NCBI GenBank assembly: GCA_963834755.1
Contig: CAWICQ010000013.1
Coordinates: 62,001-126,000 of the forward strand
DNA: 64,000 bases
Reading direction: 5' to 3'
Origin: Dokdonella_A sp963834755
GTDB taxonomy: Bacteria; Pseudomonadota; Gammaproteobacteria; Xanthomonadales; Rhodanobacteraceae
The notes under the pieces are model-generated. The model did not search any database, had not been told where the DNA came from, and saw only the letters and a list, made by a program, of their open reading frames with translations. Below, piece after piece: positions 1 to 9,039 of this stretch. Within the stretch, counting starts at the first letter, position 1; every line of letters starts with the position of its first letter. The position numbers and the translations under genes were made by a program.

Positions 1-1749
1 CGAGCCGCGCGTCGGATTCCAGAATTTGTTGCGCGTATCGTGCGACCACGAGAACAGCGTTTCCCACGTGTGGAACGTGTGGTGGCCGAGGTTGTCGATG
101 TAGTCGATGAACTCCGGCGGCGTCAGGCCGGGCTCGGTGGTGACGCCGGTCTTGCTGACGCCGAGCTGCGCGTTGATCGTGTCGGCTTCGGTGATCGGAA
201 TGGCCAGATACGTATCGAATGCGTCGCTGTTGGTCAGGTAGCTCGCGAGGTTGTCCTGGCCGGCGTCGAATTCCGTGTGATGCAGGTCATAGCCGATACC
301 GATGCCGTCGGTAGTCAGATACGGCTCGAAGTACGAGAACTCGTAACGCTTCAAGAACGAGCTTTGCTGCGCGGTGACGCCGATGCGATCGCCGGTGCCG
401 AAGAAGTTGTTCTGCGTGACGGCGATGCTGGCGATGAGGCCCTGCACCTGCGAATAGCCGAGGCCGAAGGTGAAGCTGCCGGAGTTCTCCTCCTCGAGCG
501 TGACGACGACGTCGACCTGGTCTTCGGTGCCGGGCACTTTCGGCGTGTCGATGGTGACGGTACGGAAATAGCCCAGGCGCTGCAGGCGAATCTTCGAGCG
601 ATCGATCGCGGCCTGCGAGTACCACGCGCCTTCGAGCTGGCGCATTTCGCGGCGGATGACCTCGTCCTCGGTGTGCACATTGCCTTTGTAGACGATGTTG
701 CGCACGTAGACGCGCTTGCCGGGATTGACGAAGAAATTGAGGCCGACTTCGCGTTTCTCGCGATCGATGGTCGGGATCGGCTGCACTTCGGCGAACGCAT
801 AACCGATGTTTGAAAGCACCGCCGAAATCGCATCCGACGACTGCTCGACCTTCTTGCGCGAGAAGAGATCGCCGACCTTGATCTGCAGCAGCTTGCGCAG
901 GTCGTCTTCCGACAGAATCAGCGCGCCGGTGAGCTTGATGTCGCTGACGGTGTAGACCTCGCCTTCCTTGATGTTGGCGGTCACGTACATCTTGCGCTTG
1001 TCGGGGCTGATCGAAACCTCGGTCGAATCGACGTTGAAGTCGACGTAGCCGCGGTCCATGTAATACGAGGTCAGCTTTTCAAGATCGCCGGACAGTTTCT
1101 CGCGCGAGTACTGATCGTCCTTGGAGTACCACGAGAGCCAGTTGCTGGTGCTCGACTCGAAGCTTCCGGTGACTTCCTTGTCCGGGAACGTCGTGTTGCC
1201 GACCACGTTGATGTGCTGGATGCGCGCGGCCTTGCCTTCCGCCACGTTGATCGCGACTTCGACCCGGTTGCGATCGAGATTGACGACGGACGTCTTCACC
1301 GAGACGTTGTATTTGCCGCGGTTGTAGTACTGGCGCGTCAGCTCGTTCTGTATTTCGGAAAGCTTGAGCGGGTCGAATGCTTCGCCTTCGGCGAGGCCGA
1401 TGCCCTTCAGGCCCTTGAGCAGATCCTCGTCCTTCAGATCCTTGTTGCCGCGCAGCGCGATCTTCGAGATCTGCGGGCGCTCCTTCACGGTGACGACCAG
1501 GATGTCGCCTTGCCGCGACAGCTGCACGTCGTTGAAGAATCCGGTCTTGTACAGCGCGCGGATCGCCTGTTCGGCGCGGTCCGGCGTCAGCGTGTCGCCT
1601 TTCTCGACCGAGAGATAGGTGAAAACCGTGCCCGGTGCGATGCGCGACAGCCCGTCGATGCGGATGTCCGAGATCGTGAAGCTGTCGAACGCATGAGCAA
1701 GGCTACAGGCGAGGAGGGCGAGCAGGAGAAATGCGGCAATACGCTTCAT
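1..1749 (-). CDS. bamA: Outer membrane protein assembly factor BamA (3' end outside window)
   Basis: Core subunit of the BAM complex, which folds and inserts beta-barrel proteins into the outer membrane. The frame is open from the ATG at 1749 to the window edge, giving 583 codons of a protein usually near 800. It starts with a signal peptide (MKRIAAFLLLALLACSLAHA), followed by the mature start FDSFTISDIRIDG typical of POTRA1, five POTRA repeats to about residue 420 (for example RIQHINVVGNTTF and RVYVRNIVYKGN), then the first strands of the Omp85 barrel (GSFTFGLGYSQVQG). It is the last gene of the minus-strand block after rseP, with 245 bases between them. The C-terminal barrel with the conserved VRGF loop lies outside the window. 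Identity is very secure from the POTRA and barrel sequences and from the neighbour rseP. Confidence 0.96.
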   Translation of the reverse strand, partial: MKRIAAFLLLALLACSLAHAFDSFTISDIRIDGLSRIAPGTVFTYLSVEKGDTLTPDRAEQAIRALYKTGFFNDVQLSRQGDILVVTVKERPQISKIALRGNKDLKDEDLLKGLKGIGLAEGEAFDPLKLSEIQNELTRQYYNRGKYNVSVKTSVVNLDRNRVEVAINVAEGKAARIQHINVVGNTTFPDKEVTGSFESSTSNWLSWYSKDDQYSREKLSGDLEKLTSYYMDRGYVDFNVDSTEVSISPDKRKMYVTANIKEGEVYTVSDIKLTGALILSEDDLRKLLQIKVGDLFSRKKVEQSSDAISAVLSNIGYAFAEVQPIPTIDREKREVGLNFFVNPGKRVYVRNIVYKGNVHTEDEVIRREMRQLEGAWYSQAAIDRSKIRLQRLGYFRTVTIDTPKVPGTEDQVDVVVTLEEENSGSFTFGLGYSQVQGLIASIAVTQNNFFGTGDRIGVTAQQSSFLKRYEFSYFEPYLTTDGIGIGYDLHHTEFDAGQDNLASYLTNSDAFDTYLAIPITEADTINAQLGVSKTGVTTEPGLTPPEFIDYIDNLGHHTFHTWETLFSWSHDTRNKFWNPTRGS

Positions 1750-1948
1750 CGTCAGTTCCGTCCGGACATCATCGGGCTCGCGGCGGTCTCTTGCCGCGGT
1801 CCTGGTTGTTATTGGCGATGTCGGAAAGGTCCATCGCGGACTTTCCCGGCTCGCCGATTCCGGTTCATGCCCGGATTCGTCTCCACGCAGCCGCCACGCG
1901 CGTGGCGCTTGCGCGAGCGATGCCTCCCTGCATCGCCCAGCGAAACTA

Positions 1949-1968
1949 CCGAAAAGGGCGCTTTTCGG
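1949..1968 (-). terminator. Terminator-like hairpin between rseP and bamA
   Basis: A perfect 8-bp stem (CCGAAAAG / CTTTTCGG) with a 4-base loop lies 27 bases past the rseP stop on the minus strand. Only a weak T stretch follows, so it may be a partial terminator or an RNA-processing or stability hairpin separating rseP from bamA. Confidence 0.4.
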
Positions 1969-1994
1969 CGATTCCGCTGGGAGCTAACTCCGGA

Positions 1995-3344
1995 TCAGGA
2001 CGCGATCCGCAGGATATCGTTGTAGAACGCCAGCCCCATCAAGGCCACTAGCAGCATCAGACCCACGTATTGGCCGGCAACCTGGGTACGCTCGCTCACC
2101 GGGCTGCCTTTGACGAGCTCGATAAGGTAATACAGCAGGTGTCCGCCGTCCAAGATCGGGATCGGCAGGAGGTTCATTACCGCCAGCGACAGCGAAACCA
2201 TCGCCAGGAAGTCGAGGAACCAGCCGAGCCCCATGTGTGCCGACGTGTTCGCGGCCTGGCCGATCGAGATGATGCCCGAGATGTTCTTGGTCGATGCGTG
2301 GCCGGTGACGATCTGGCCGAGCAGGGCGAGCATGTCGCCGGCGCGGTGCCAGGTTTCCTTGAATGCGGCAGGCAGAGCCGAGATCGGTCCCTGACGAAGC
2401 AGGGCGTTGTGCGTATCCGGCGCTTCGATTCCGGCGACCCAGCGCGCTGGCGCGCCTTTGGCCGCGGGTTGCTGAATCACGTGCACCGAAAGATCGAGTT
2501 GTGAGCTTCCGCGCTGCACCTTGAACGCGAGCGTCGGCGACTTCGCGGCTTCCTTCTGGATCGTTTCGCCGAGTGCGGCGAAGTCCGCGACCGGCGTGTC
2601 GTTCACAGCCAGGATGCGATCGCCGCTCTCGAGGCCCGCGGCCGCGGCCGGCATGCCGGAGCTCACGTTCGCCGCGATCGCCGGAGGCACCGGCGCCCGC
2701 AGTTTGAGGCCGATCTCGGGCAGTGATTTTTCGATATCGCTGGAATCGGAAAGACGATCGAGCGCGAGCTTCCTGACGACTTCGGCGCCACCGGCGGTGC
2801 GCACGGTCACGTCCACCGGCTTCGCATCGAGCGAGCGCACTACGAGCGTTTCCAGCGCTCCGGTCCAGGTCGATACGCTGTCATCGCCGATCTTGACGAT
2901 GCGATCGCCGGCTTCGAATCCGGCCTCGGCCGCGAGTCCGCTCGGCGCGGCGACGATCGGCTGGTAATCCGGCTTGCCGATCATCAGCACGAGCCAGAAC
3001 GCCGCCAGCGTAAAGATCAGATTGAACGCAGGCCCGGCCGCCGAGATCGCCATGCGTTGCAGCACCGGCTTGCGGTTGTAGGCCTGATCGAAGTCGGCGG
3101 GATCGACGTCGCCTTCGCGCTCGTCGAGCATTTTCACGTAGCCGCCGAGCGGAATGGAGGCGATCACGAAATCGGTGCCGTGGCGGTCGCGACGCGACCA
3201 CAGCGCCTTGCCGAAGCCGACCGAAAACTTCAACACCCGAACGCCGCAACGGCGTGCGACAACGAAATGACCGAACTCGTGGAAGGTGATCAGCACCCCC
3301 AGCGTAACGATCAGCCACCAGACGGAACCGAACACCTCACTCAT
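1995..3344 (-). CDS. rseP: RIP metalloprotease RseP (site-2 protease)
   Basis: Intramembrane zinc protease of the inner membrane that cleaves RseA in the sigma-E envelope stress cascade and clears signal-peptide remnants. The ATG at 3344 gives 449 aa starting MSEVFGSVWW; a longer frame to 3392 exists, but this start matches the family and sits just before the first membrane helix. The zinc motif HEFGH is at residues 22-26 in that helix. Two PDZ domains occupy roughly residues 115-290 (GLAAEAGFEAGDRIVKIGD and PAAAAGLESGDRILAVND). The third zinc ligand is in the C-terminal LDGGHLLYY motif. It follows dxr, the usual gammaproteobacterial order, and is followed by bamA, linking envelope stress signalling with outer membrane assembly. 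Confidence 0.96.
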   Translation of the reverse strand: MSEVFGSVWWLIVTLGVLITFHEFGHFVVARRCGVRVLKFSVGFGKALWSRRDRHGTDFVIASIPLGGYVKMLDEREGDVDPADFDQAYNRKPVLQRMAISAAGPAFNLIFTLAAFWLVLMIGKPDYQPIVAAPSGLAAEAGFEAGDRIVKIGDDSVSTWTGALETLVVRSLDAKPVDVTVRTAGGAEVVRKLALDRLSDSSDIEKSLPEIGLKLRAPVPPAIAANVSSGMPAAAAGLESGDRILAVNDTPVADFAALGETIQKEAAKSPTLAFKVQRGSSQLDLSVHVIQQPAAKGAPARWVAGIEAPDTHNALLRQGPISALPAAFKETWHRAGDMLALLGQIVTGHASTKNISGIISIGQAANTSAHMGLGWFLDFLAMVSLSLAVMNLLPIPILDGGHLLYYLIELVKGSPVSERTQVAGQYVGLMLLVALMGLAFYNDILRIAS

Positions 3345-3447
3345 ACCGCTTTTCCGACTCTTCCAATTCGCATCTCTCAACCGGCGACGCAACCGGCCGT
3401 CCTGCGCCGCGTTGGCGGCGAGAAAGGGACCATTTCCAGAACCCGAC

Positions 3448-4626
3448 TTAGTCCTTCGCCGAGGCGATCATACGTTGGGCAACCCGACGCGCAGTTAAAT
3501 CGCCGTCAAGCACGTCGGACAGGGTCGCGACGGCCGCCGCTGGCGTTTTTTCCATTGTACTTTCAATGACCTGCGGGATGTCGAGAAAAACGAGACGCCC
3601 GTCCAGAAACGCGGCGACCGCCTCCTCGTTCGCGGCGTTGAGCGCGATCGGCGCGTTGCCGCCGAGCGCGAGGGCCCGATAGGCGAGGTCGAGGCACGCG
3701 AACGTGGTTCGGTCGGGCGCCTCGAAGTCGAGCCGGGCGATGCCGAGAAGGTCGAGCGGCGCGACGCCGGCTTCCACGCGCTCGGGCCAGGCGAGCGCGT
3801 GCGCGAGCGCGGTGCGCATGTCCGGATTGCCGAGCTGCGCCAGCACCGAGCCGTCCGCGTATTCGACCATCGAGTGCACGATGCTTTGCGGATGCACGAC
3901 GACATCGATGCGCTCGGCCGGCGCACCGAAGAGGAAATGCGCTTCGATGACTTCGAGACCCTTGTTCATCAGCGTCGCCGAATCGACCGAGATCTTGCGG
4001 CCCATCCGCCAGTTCGGATGCGCGCACGCCATCGCCGGCGTGACCGCGCCAAGCTCGGCGCGCGTGCGTCCGCGAAACGGTCCGCCCGAAGCGGTCAGCA
4101 CGATGCGACGCACGCCCGCGGCATCGAGACCCGCGCGTTGCGCCGGCAGGCATTGGAACACCGCGTTGTGCTCCGAGTCGATCGGCAGCAATTCGCCGCC
4201 GCCTTCGTCGAGCGCGGCGCGCAGCAGCGGGCCGGCCATGACGACGGCTTCCTTGTTCGCGAGCAACAATCGCTTTCCCGCGCGTGCGGCCGCGAGCGTC
4301 GATTCGAGACCGGCGGCGCCGACGATCGCTGCGATCACGGTGTCGCAGTGCGGAGCCGACGCGGCTTCGATCAACGCCTGCGCTCCGGCTGCGACGCGCG
4401 TCGCGACGTGTGCGAGTTTGAGTCGCTCGCGGAGCTCGCCTTCCAGCGTCGCGTCCGCGATCACCGCAAGATCGGGTGCGAATCGCGCACACAGTGCGGC
4501 CAGTGCTTCCACATTGCGATGCGCCGCGAGCGCGCCGACACGAAAACGATCGGGATGACGCGCGATGACATCCAGCGCGCTGGCACCGATGGAACCGGTG
4601 GCGCCGAGCACCGCGACCGTTTTCAT
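3448..4626 (-). CDS. dxr: 1-deoxy-D-xylulose 5-phosphate reductoisomerase
   Basis: Converts DXP to 2-C-methyl-D-erythritol 4-phosphate with NADPH, the committed step of the MEP isoprenoid pathway. The product is 392 aa, starting MKTVAVLGATGSIG, with the NADPH-binding GATGSIG at residues 8-14. Metal and substrate motifs follow: LLANKEAVVMAG, PIDSEHNAVFQCL, then HPNWRMGRKISVDSATLMNK and VHPQSIVHSMVEYADGS. The ATG overlaps the cdsA stop in an ATGA arrangement, so translation is probably coupled. The open frame runs far upstream of this ATG, but that part is only the shadow of cdsA. Confidence 0.97.
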   Translation of the reverse strand: MKTVAVLGATGSIGASALDVIARHPDRFRVGALAAHRNVEALAALCARFAPDLAVIADATLEGELRERLKLAHVATRVAAGAQALIEAASAPHCDTVIAAIVGAAGLESTLAAARAGKRLLLANKEAVVMAGPLLRAALDEGGGELLPIDSEHNAVFQCLPAQRAGLDAAGVRRIVLTASGGPFRGRTRAELGAVTPAMACAHPNWRMGRKISVDSATLMNKGLEVIEAHFLFGAPAERIDVVVHPQSIVHSMVEYADGSVLAQLGNPDMRTALAHALAWPERVEAGVAPLDLLGIARLDFEAPDRTTFACLDLAYRALALGGNAPIALNAANEEAVAAFLDGRLVFLDIPQVIESTMEKTPAAAVATLSDVLDGDLTARRVAQRMIASAKD

Positions 4627-5453
4627 GACGCGAACGCGATATCGAGCAGCGCTTTGCCGAGAGCGAATACCGGCAGTCCTGCGAACAAGCCGTCGAGACG
4701 GTCGGACATGCCGCCATGGCCTGGAAAGAGCGTGCCCGAGTCCTTCACGCCGGCCTGGCGCTTGATCAGGCTTTCGAAGAGGTCGCCGACGATCGAGGCG
4801 ACCACCGTCACCAATGCAAGCGCGATCAGCGCGAGCCATGCGAGCCCGCGAAGGTGCAGCAACCAGCCCGCCACCGCGGCGAGCAGAGCGCCACTGCCGA
4901 GCGCGCCATAGACGCCGGCGATCGTCTTGTTCGGGCTGATCTGCGGGCAGAGCTTGGTCTTGCCGTATCGGCTGCCGGTGAAATAGGCGGCCGTATCGGC
5001 GACCCAGACCAGCATCATCCCGAGCAGCGCCCAGGCGGGGCCGCTGCGCGGATCGGCGTGCAGCTTGCTGAGCGCGACCCATGCGGGCAGTGTGGCCAAG
5101 AGTCCGGCGACGAGCTTGATCGCGGCGTTTTCGCGCGTCGGCGCGGCGCCGAACGAGAAATTCCTGAGCCACAGGAAGGCGACGATCCACCAGGCGACGC
5201 CTGCCGTGACGAGATACCAGATCAGCGGTTGATCGCGCAGCAGCCACAACGAAACCAGCACGAGCGCGACGATCGCAACGACACCCGAACGCAGCGGACG
5301 CGAAGTGAATCCCGCCATCCGCGTCCATTCCCACAATGCGACCAGCACGGTGATGGCGGTCAATGCGGCCATAGCTGCCGTGGGCAGCAGCAGCACCATG
5401 GCGACGCCGAGCGGCGCGAGAACGAGAGCGGTGATCGTGCGCGGCTTCAGCAT
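4623..5453 (-). CDS. cdsA: Phosphatidate cytidylyltransferase (CDP-diglyceride synthase)
   Basis: Makes CDP-diacylglycerol from phosphatidic acid and CTP for phospholipid synthesis in the inner membrane. The 276-aa product has about eight hydrophobic helices. The family signature is near the C terminus: VGDLFESLIKRQAGVKDSG followed by PGHGGMSDRLDGL, which carries the catalytic aspartates. A second conserved segment, MLVWVADTAAYFTGSRYGKTK, precedes it. Start MLKPRTITALVLAP lies 3 bases after the uppS stop and the gene overlaps dxr by 4 bases, so it sits in a tight operon. Confidence 0.95.
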   Translation of the reverse strand: MLKPRTITALVLAPLGVAMVLLLPTAAMAALTAITVLVALWEWTRMAGFTSRPLRSGVVAIVALVLVSLWLLRDQPLIWYLVTAGVAWWIVAFLWLRNFSFGAAPTRENAAIKLVAGLLATLPAWVALSKLHADPRSGPAWALLGMMLVWVADTAAYFTGSRYGKTKLCPQISPNKTIAGVYGALGSGALLAAVAGWLLHLRGLAWLALIALALVTVVASIVGDLFESLIKRQAGVKDSGTLFPGHGGMSDRLDGLFAGLPVFALGKALLDIAFAS

Positions 5454-5456
5454 GCG

Positions 5457-6272
5457 TCAGCTCGCCGCTCGTATTTGCGCGGAGATGAGCCCATAGCGGC
5501 GTTCGCGTCGCGCGAATTCGGCGAGCGCGGCGGACAACACGTCAGCGTCGACGTCGGGCCACAGCGCATCGGTGAAATAAAACTCGGCGTACGCGATCTG
5601 CCAGAGCAGAAAATTGCTGATGCGCTGCTCGCCGCCGGTGCGGATGAAAAGATCGACCGCAGGCAGATCGGCAAGACAGAAGAACGGCGCGAGCGATTGC
5701 TCGGAAATGTCCTCGGCACGCAGACGACCCGCCGCGACTTCCGCCGCCGCGCGCCGCGCCGCATCGGCGATATCCCAGCGACCGCCGTAGTTCACCGCGA
5801 TGTTCAACGCCAGCGCCTGATTCGCCGCGGTCTTCTGCATCGCGCGCTGCATGCGCTCGCGAAGCTCGGGCTGGAACGCGGAAAGATCGCCGACGAACGC
5901 GATGCGCACGCCGTTCTGGTGCAGCTCGTCGACCTCGCGATCAAGCGCTTTCAGAAACAACTGCATCAGCGCGCCGACTTCGCTCTGCGGGCGGCGCCAG
6001 TTTTCGCTGGAGAATGCGAACAGCGTGAGCGCCTCGACGCGATGGCGCAGACAGAATTCGATCGTCGCGCGCACCGCTTTCTGTCCTTCGCGATGGCCGA
6101 AGCTGCGCGGGCGACGCCGCCGCTCGGCCCAGCGGCCGTTGCCGTCCATGACGATCGCAATATGGCGCGGCACGCGCGCTGGCGGAGGATTCGGTTCGTT
6201 CACGCGCAAGCGGTCGATGACGTCGAGGACATCCGCGGACCGCCGCGCTCGCGGTGGCCGCGCCGGCCTCAC
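5457..6272 (-). CDS. uppS: Isoprenyl transferase, di-trans,poly-cis-decaprenylcistransferase (UppS)
   Basis: Cis-prenyltransferase that makes undecaprenyl diphosphate from FPP and IPP, the lipid carrier for peptidoglycan. From the GTG at 6272 the product is 271 aa, and this GTG overlaps the frr stop as GTGA. The signature HIAIVMDGNGRWA carries catalytic Asp43, followed by RSFGHREGQKAVR, TLFAFSSENWRRP and the C-terminal DLFIRTGGEQRISNFLLWQIAY. An internal GTG at 6203 would give a 248-aa protein closer to the usual length, so the N-terminal 23 residues (very Arg/Pro-rich) are uncertain. Confidence 0.94.
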   Translation of the reverse strand: MRPARPPRARRSADVLDVIDRLRVNEPNPPPARVPRHIAIVMDGNGRWAERRRRPRSFGHREGQKAVRATIEFCLRHRVEALTLFAFSSENWRRPQSEVGALMQLFLKALDREVDELHQNGVRIAFVGDLSAFQPELRERMQRAMQKTAANQALALNIAVNYGGRWDIADAARRAAAEVAAGRLRAEDISEQSLAPFFCLADLPAVDLFIRTGGEQRISNFLLWQIAYAEFYFTDALWPDVDADVLSAALAEFARRERRYGLISAQIRAAS

Positions 6273-6832
6273 ATCGCCATCAGCTCGTCCTCCTTGAGCT
6301 TTACCACGCCGTCGACGTCCTTGACGAACTTGTCGGTGAGTTTCTGGATATCGTCTTCGGCGCGACGATCCTCGTCCTCGGTGATCTTCTTTTCCTTGAG
6401 CAGCTCCTTGACGTGGTGCAATGCGTCGCGACGCACGTTGCGCACGGCGATCTTCGCGGCCTCGCCCTCATGGGCGACGTGCTTGGACAATTCCTTACGC
6501 CGCTCTTCGGTCAGCGGCGGCAGGTTGATGCGGATCACGGTGCCGACCGTCGTCGGCGTGAGACCGAGATCGGAGGCGAGAATCGCTTTCTCGACGGGTC
6601 CGACCATGGTCTTTTCGTACGGCGTGATCGTGATCGAGCGCGAGTCGGCAATGGCGACGTTGGCAACCTGCATGATCGGCGTGTCGTTGCCGTAATAGGG
6701 CACCTTGAGCGGCTCGATCAGCGCGGTGCTGGCGCGGCCGGTGCGCAGCCGCTGCAACTCGTGACGGAGCGCATCGACGCTCTTCTGCATGCGCGTCTGC
6801 GCGTCCTTCTTGATGTCGTTGACGTTCTGCAT
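6269..6832 (-). CDS. frr: Ribosome recycling factor
   Basis: Splits post-termination ribosomes together with EF-G. The product is 187 aa, close to the usual 185. It starts MQNVNDIKKDAQTRMQKSVD and has the conserved LRTGRASTALIEPLKVPYYG, PYEKTMVGPVEKAI, INLPPLTEERRKEL and the C-terminal three-helix segment DDIQKLTDKFVKDVD. Gene order pyrH-frr-uppS is the standard one. The stop overlaps the uppS start. Confidence 0.98.
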   Translation of the reverse strand: MQNVNDIKKDAQTRMQKSVDALRHELQRLRTGRASTALIEPLKVPYYGNDTPIMQVANVAIADSRSITITPYEKTMVGPVEKAILASDLGLTPTTVGTVIRINLPPLTEERRKELSKHVAHEGEAAKIAVRNVRRDALHHVKELLKEKKITEDEDRRAEDDIQKLTDKFVKDVDGVVKLKEDELMAM

Positions 6833-6940
6833 GGCGAGGCCACCGTTTCTGCCTTGCGAGTGGCCGGCGAGTATAGCAGCGGGGTCGCGGAGCCGATCCG
6901 CGGCGAAAGGCGCCGTCGATGGTGCAGCGCGGCGCGAACT

Positions 6941-7663
6941 TCAGCGTACGCTGACCAGCGTGCCGATCTGTTCGCCGCGCATGATGCGCATCAGGTCGCC
7001 CGGGCGCGACATGTCGTAGATGCGCAGCGGGATGTTGTGATCGCGGCAGAGCGCTATCGCGCTGGTGTCCATCACTTGCAGGTTGCGCTGGATCACTTCC
7101 TCGTAGGACAGATGCTCGTAGCGCTTGGCGTTTGCATCCTTGCGCGGATCGGCGCTGTAAACGCCATCGACCTTGGTCGCCTTGAGGAGGAGATCGGCAC
7201 TGATCTCGATCGCGCGCAGCGCGGCGGCGGAATCGGTGGTGAAGAACGGATTGCCGGTGCCGGCCGCGAACAATGCGATGCGGCCTTTCTCGAGATGACG
7301 AATCGCGCGGCGGCGAATGAAGTCTTCGCAGATCTCGTTGATCTTGATCGCGCTCATCGTGCGCGCGAAGCCGCCGGCTTTCTCGATCGCATCCTGCATC
7401 GCGAGCGCGTTGATGACGGTCGCGAGCATGCCCATGTGATCGCCGGTCACGCGATCCATGCCGGTAGCGGCGAGACCCGCGCCGCGAAAAATATTGCCGC
7501 CGCCGATGACGACGCCGACCTGCACGCCGGCCTGCTGCACCTCGATGATCTCGCGCGCAAGCCGGTGCAGGACTTTCGGATCGATGCCGTAGTCCGCTTC
7601 GCCCATCAGCGCTTCGCCGGAGAGTTTCAGCAGGATGCGCTTGTACTTGATGTCGGCGGGCAT
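6941..7663 (-). CDS. pyrH: UMP kinase
   Basis: Phosphorylates UMP to UDP with ATP in pyrimidine nucleotide synthesis; cytoplasmic hexamer. From the ATG at 7663 the product is 240 aa starting MPADIKYKRILLKLSGEALMG. A longer frame to 7705 exists but lacks family support. Nucleotide and UMP motifs are visible: VVIGGGNIFRG, DRVTGDHMGMLATVINALA and the C-terminal GDLMRIMRGEQIGTLVSVR. A palindromic repeat element separates it from tsf upstream, and frr follows after 108 bases. Confidence 0.97.
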   Translation of the reverse strand: MPADIKYKRILLKLSGEALMGEADYGIDPKVLHRLAREIIEVQQAGVQVGVVIGGGNIFRGAGLAATGMDRVTGDHMGMLATVINALAMQDAIEKAGGFARTMSAIKINEICEDFIRRRAIRHLEKGRIALFAAGTGNPFFTTDSAAALRAIEISADLLLKATKVDGVYSADPRKDANAKRYEHLSYEEVIQRNLQVMDTSAIALCRDHNIPLRIYDMSRPGDLMRIMRGEQIGTLVSVR

Positions 7664-7750
7664 GCGAGCGTTCCGGGCGGGCAAACGGCCGCATTGTAGC
7701 GGCAAAAGAAAGGCCGCGACGGTGCGCGGCCCAAGCGATCAAACAACCGA

Positions 7751-7860
7751 TCGTGATCCCGGCGAAAACCGGGATCCAAGTTGACTTTGCTTATCTGCTT
7801 CGAGTGAACGGGCAGGCTTAAAAAGCAAGACGGGTCGCGGCTTTCGCCGGGACGACGGAA
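7751..7860. repeat. Inverted-arm palindromic repeat element (copy 1)
   Basis: About 110 bases between pyrH and tsf bounded by two inverted arms. The left arm begins GTGATCCCGGCGAAAACCGG and folds on itself (ATCCCGG with CCGGGAT). The right arm, read on the minus strand, begins CCGTCGTCCCGGCGAAAGCC. The same core (GTCCCGGCGAAAGCC) occurs as inverted arms at 13741-13857, so this is a dispersed element of the REP/BIME or MITE kind. It lies inside the translation-factor block and could act as a processing or attenuation site. Confidence 0.75.
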
Positions 7861-7869
7861 ATGAAGGCG

Positions 7870-8751
7870 TCAGGCCAATCCGGCCTGCTTCATGACCTCA
7901 GTAGCAAAATCATCACCCTGCGGCTTCTCGATTCCTTCGCCCACCGCAAGCCGATGCATCGAAAGCACTTCGGCGCCTTCCTTCTTCAAGACGTTGCCGA
8001 CCGTCTCGTTCATGTCGATCACGTAAGGCTGACCGGTCAGCGTGTTCTCGTTGATGATCTTGTTGACCTTGCCGCTGATGATCTTCTCGAGGATCTCGGC
8101 CGGCTTGGCTTTTTCCTTTTCCGACATCTTGGCGAGCTCGATCTCCTTTTCCTTGGCGACGAACTCGGCCGGCACGTGTTGCGCGGAGATGTACGGCGGG
8201 TTCATCGCCGCGACGTGCATCGCGATGCCGCGCGCGAGCTCGGTCGAACCGCCCTTGACCTCGACCAGCACGCCGATGCGACCGCCGTGCACGTAGGCGC
8301 CGACGTGATGCTTGCTGTCGACGCGCACCATGCGGCGGATCTGGATGTTCTCGCCGATCTTGGCGATCAGCCACTGGCGGCCTTCCTCGACCGGCGGACC
8401 GTAGCTCGTCTTGGCGGACTTCAACGCTTCGACGTCCGTCGCGCCGCTCGTAAGCGCCGTCTTGGCGACCTCGTTGGCGAATTTGACGAAGAACTCGTCC
8501 TTGGCGACGAAATCGGTCTCGCTGTTGATCTCGACGAGCACGGCCTTGCCGCCGTCTTGCGCCAGCACGATGCGGCCTTCGGCAGCGACGCGGCTCGCTT
8601 TCTTGTCGGCTTTGGCCAGGCCCTGCTTGCGCAGCCACTCGATGGCCGTGTCGATGTCGCCGTTGTTTTGCGTGAGCGCCTTCTTGCACTCCATCATGCC
8701 GGCGCCAGAGCGCTCGCGCAGTTCCTTGACGAGTTGTGCGGTGATTTCCAT
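7870..8751 (-). CDS. tsf: Elongation factor Ts
   Basis: Guanine nucleotide exchange factor for EF-Tu. The product is 293 aa with the N-terminal UBA-like domain (MEITAQLVKELRERSGAGMM, then ECKKALTQNNGDIDTAIEWL), the TDFVAKDEFF segment that contacts EF-Tu, and the dimerisation region. It is downstream of rpsB on the minus strand, the conserved rpsB-tsf pair, with 288 bases between them. Confidence 0.98.
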   Translation of the reverse strand: MEITAQLVKELRERSGAGMMECKKALTQNNGDIDTAIEWLRKQGLAKADKKASRVAAEGRIVLAQDGGKAVLVEINSETDFVAKDEFFVKFANEVAKTALTSGATDVEALKSAKTSYGPPVEEGRQWLIAKIGENIQIRRMVRVDSKHHVGAYVHGGRIGVLVEVKGGSTELARGIAMHVAAMNPPYISAQHVPAEFVAKEKEIELAKMSEKEKAKPAEILEKIISGKVNKIINENTLTGQPYVIDMNETVGNVLKKEGAEVLSMHRLAVGEGIEKPQGDDFATEVMKQAGLA

Positions 8752-9039
8752 GGTGTCCTCGATGGCTGCGGCATTTCGTGCCGCACGTTGTTTCGGAAAA
8801 AGCGACCGATCGCGGGCTGGGAGCCCTGATCCGCCTTCGGCACGTTCACTCGCGCCGTCCTGGCTCGCCCTTTGATGGCTTCGCCGTTTTGGTGGCTTCG
8901 CCGTTCAAAACGGCAATCCGGCCGTTTCGTCGCCTGCGCAGCGGGAGAACACTTCGGCGAGCGAAGCGTGCGTGCGAAGGCCGTGATTGCCGCGCCGCCG
9001 GCACGCATCAGCATGCCGGCCGCGCGTTACAGGTTCGCC

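Noticed and set aside
4627..5334. Upstream extension of the dxr frame giving a 628-residue protein
   Set aside because: The added part is an Arg-rich shadow of cdsA; real Dxr starts MKTVAVLGATGSIG at 4626.
4716..6695. A 659-codon plus-strand frame
   Set aside because: Antisense to cdsA, uppS and frr, all well conserved.
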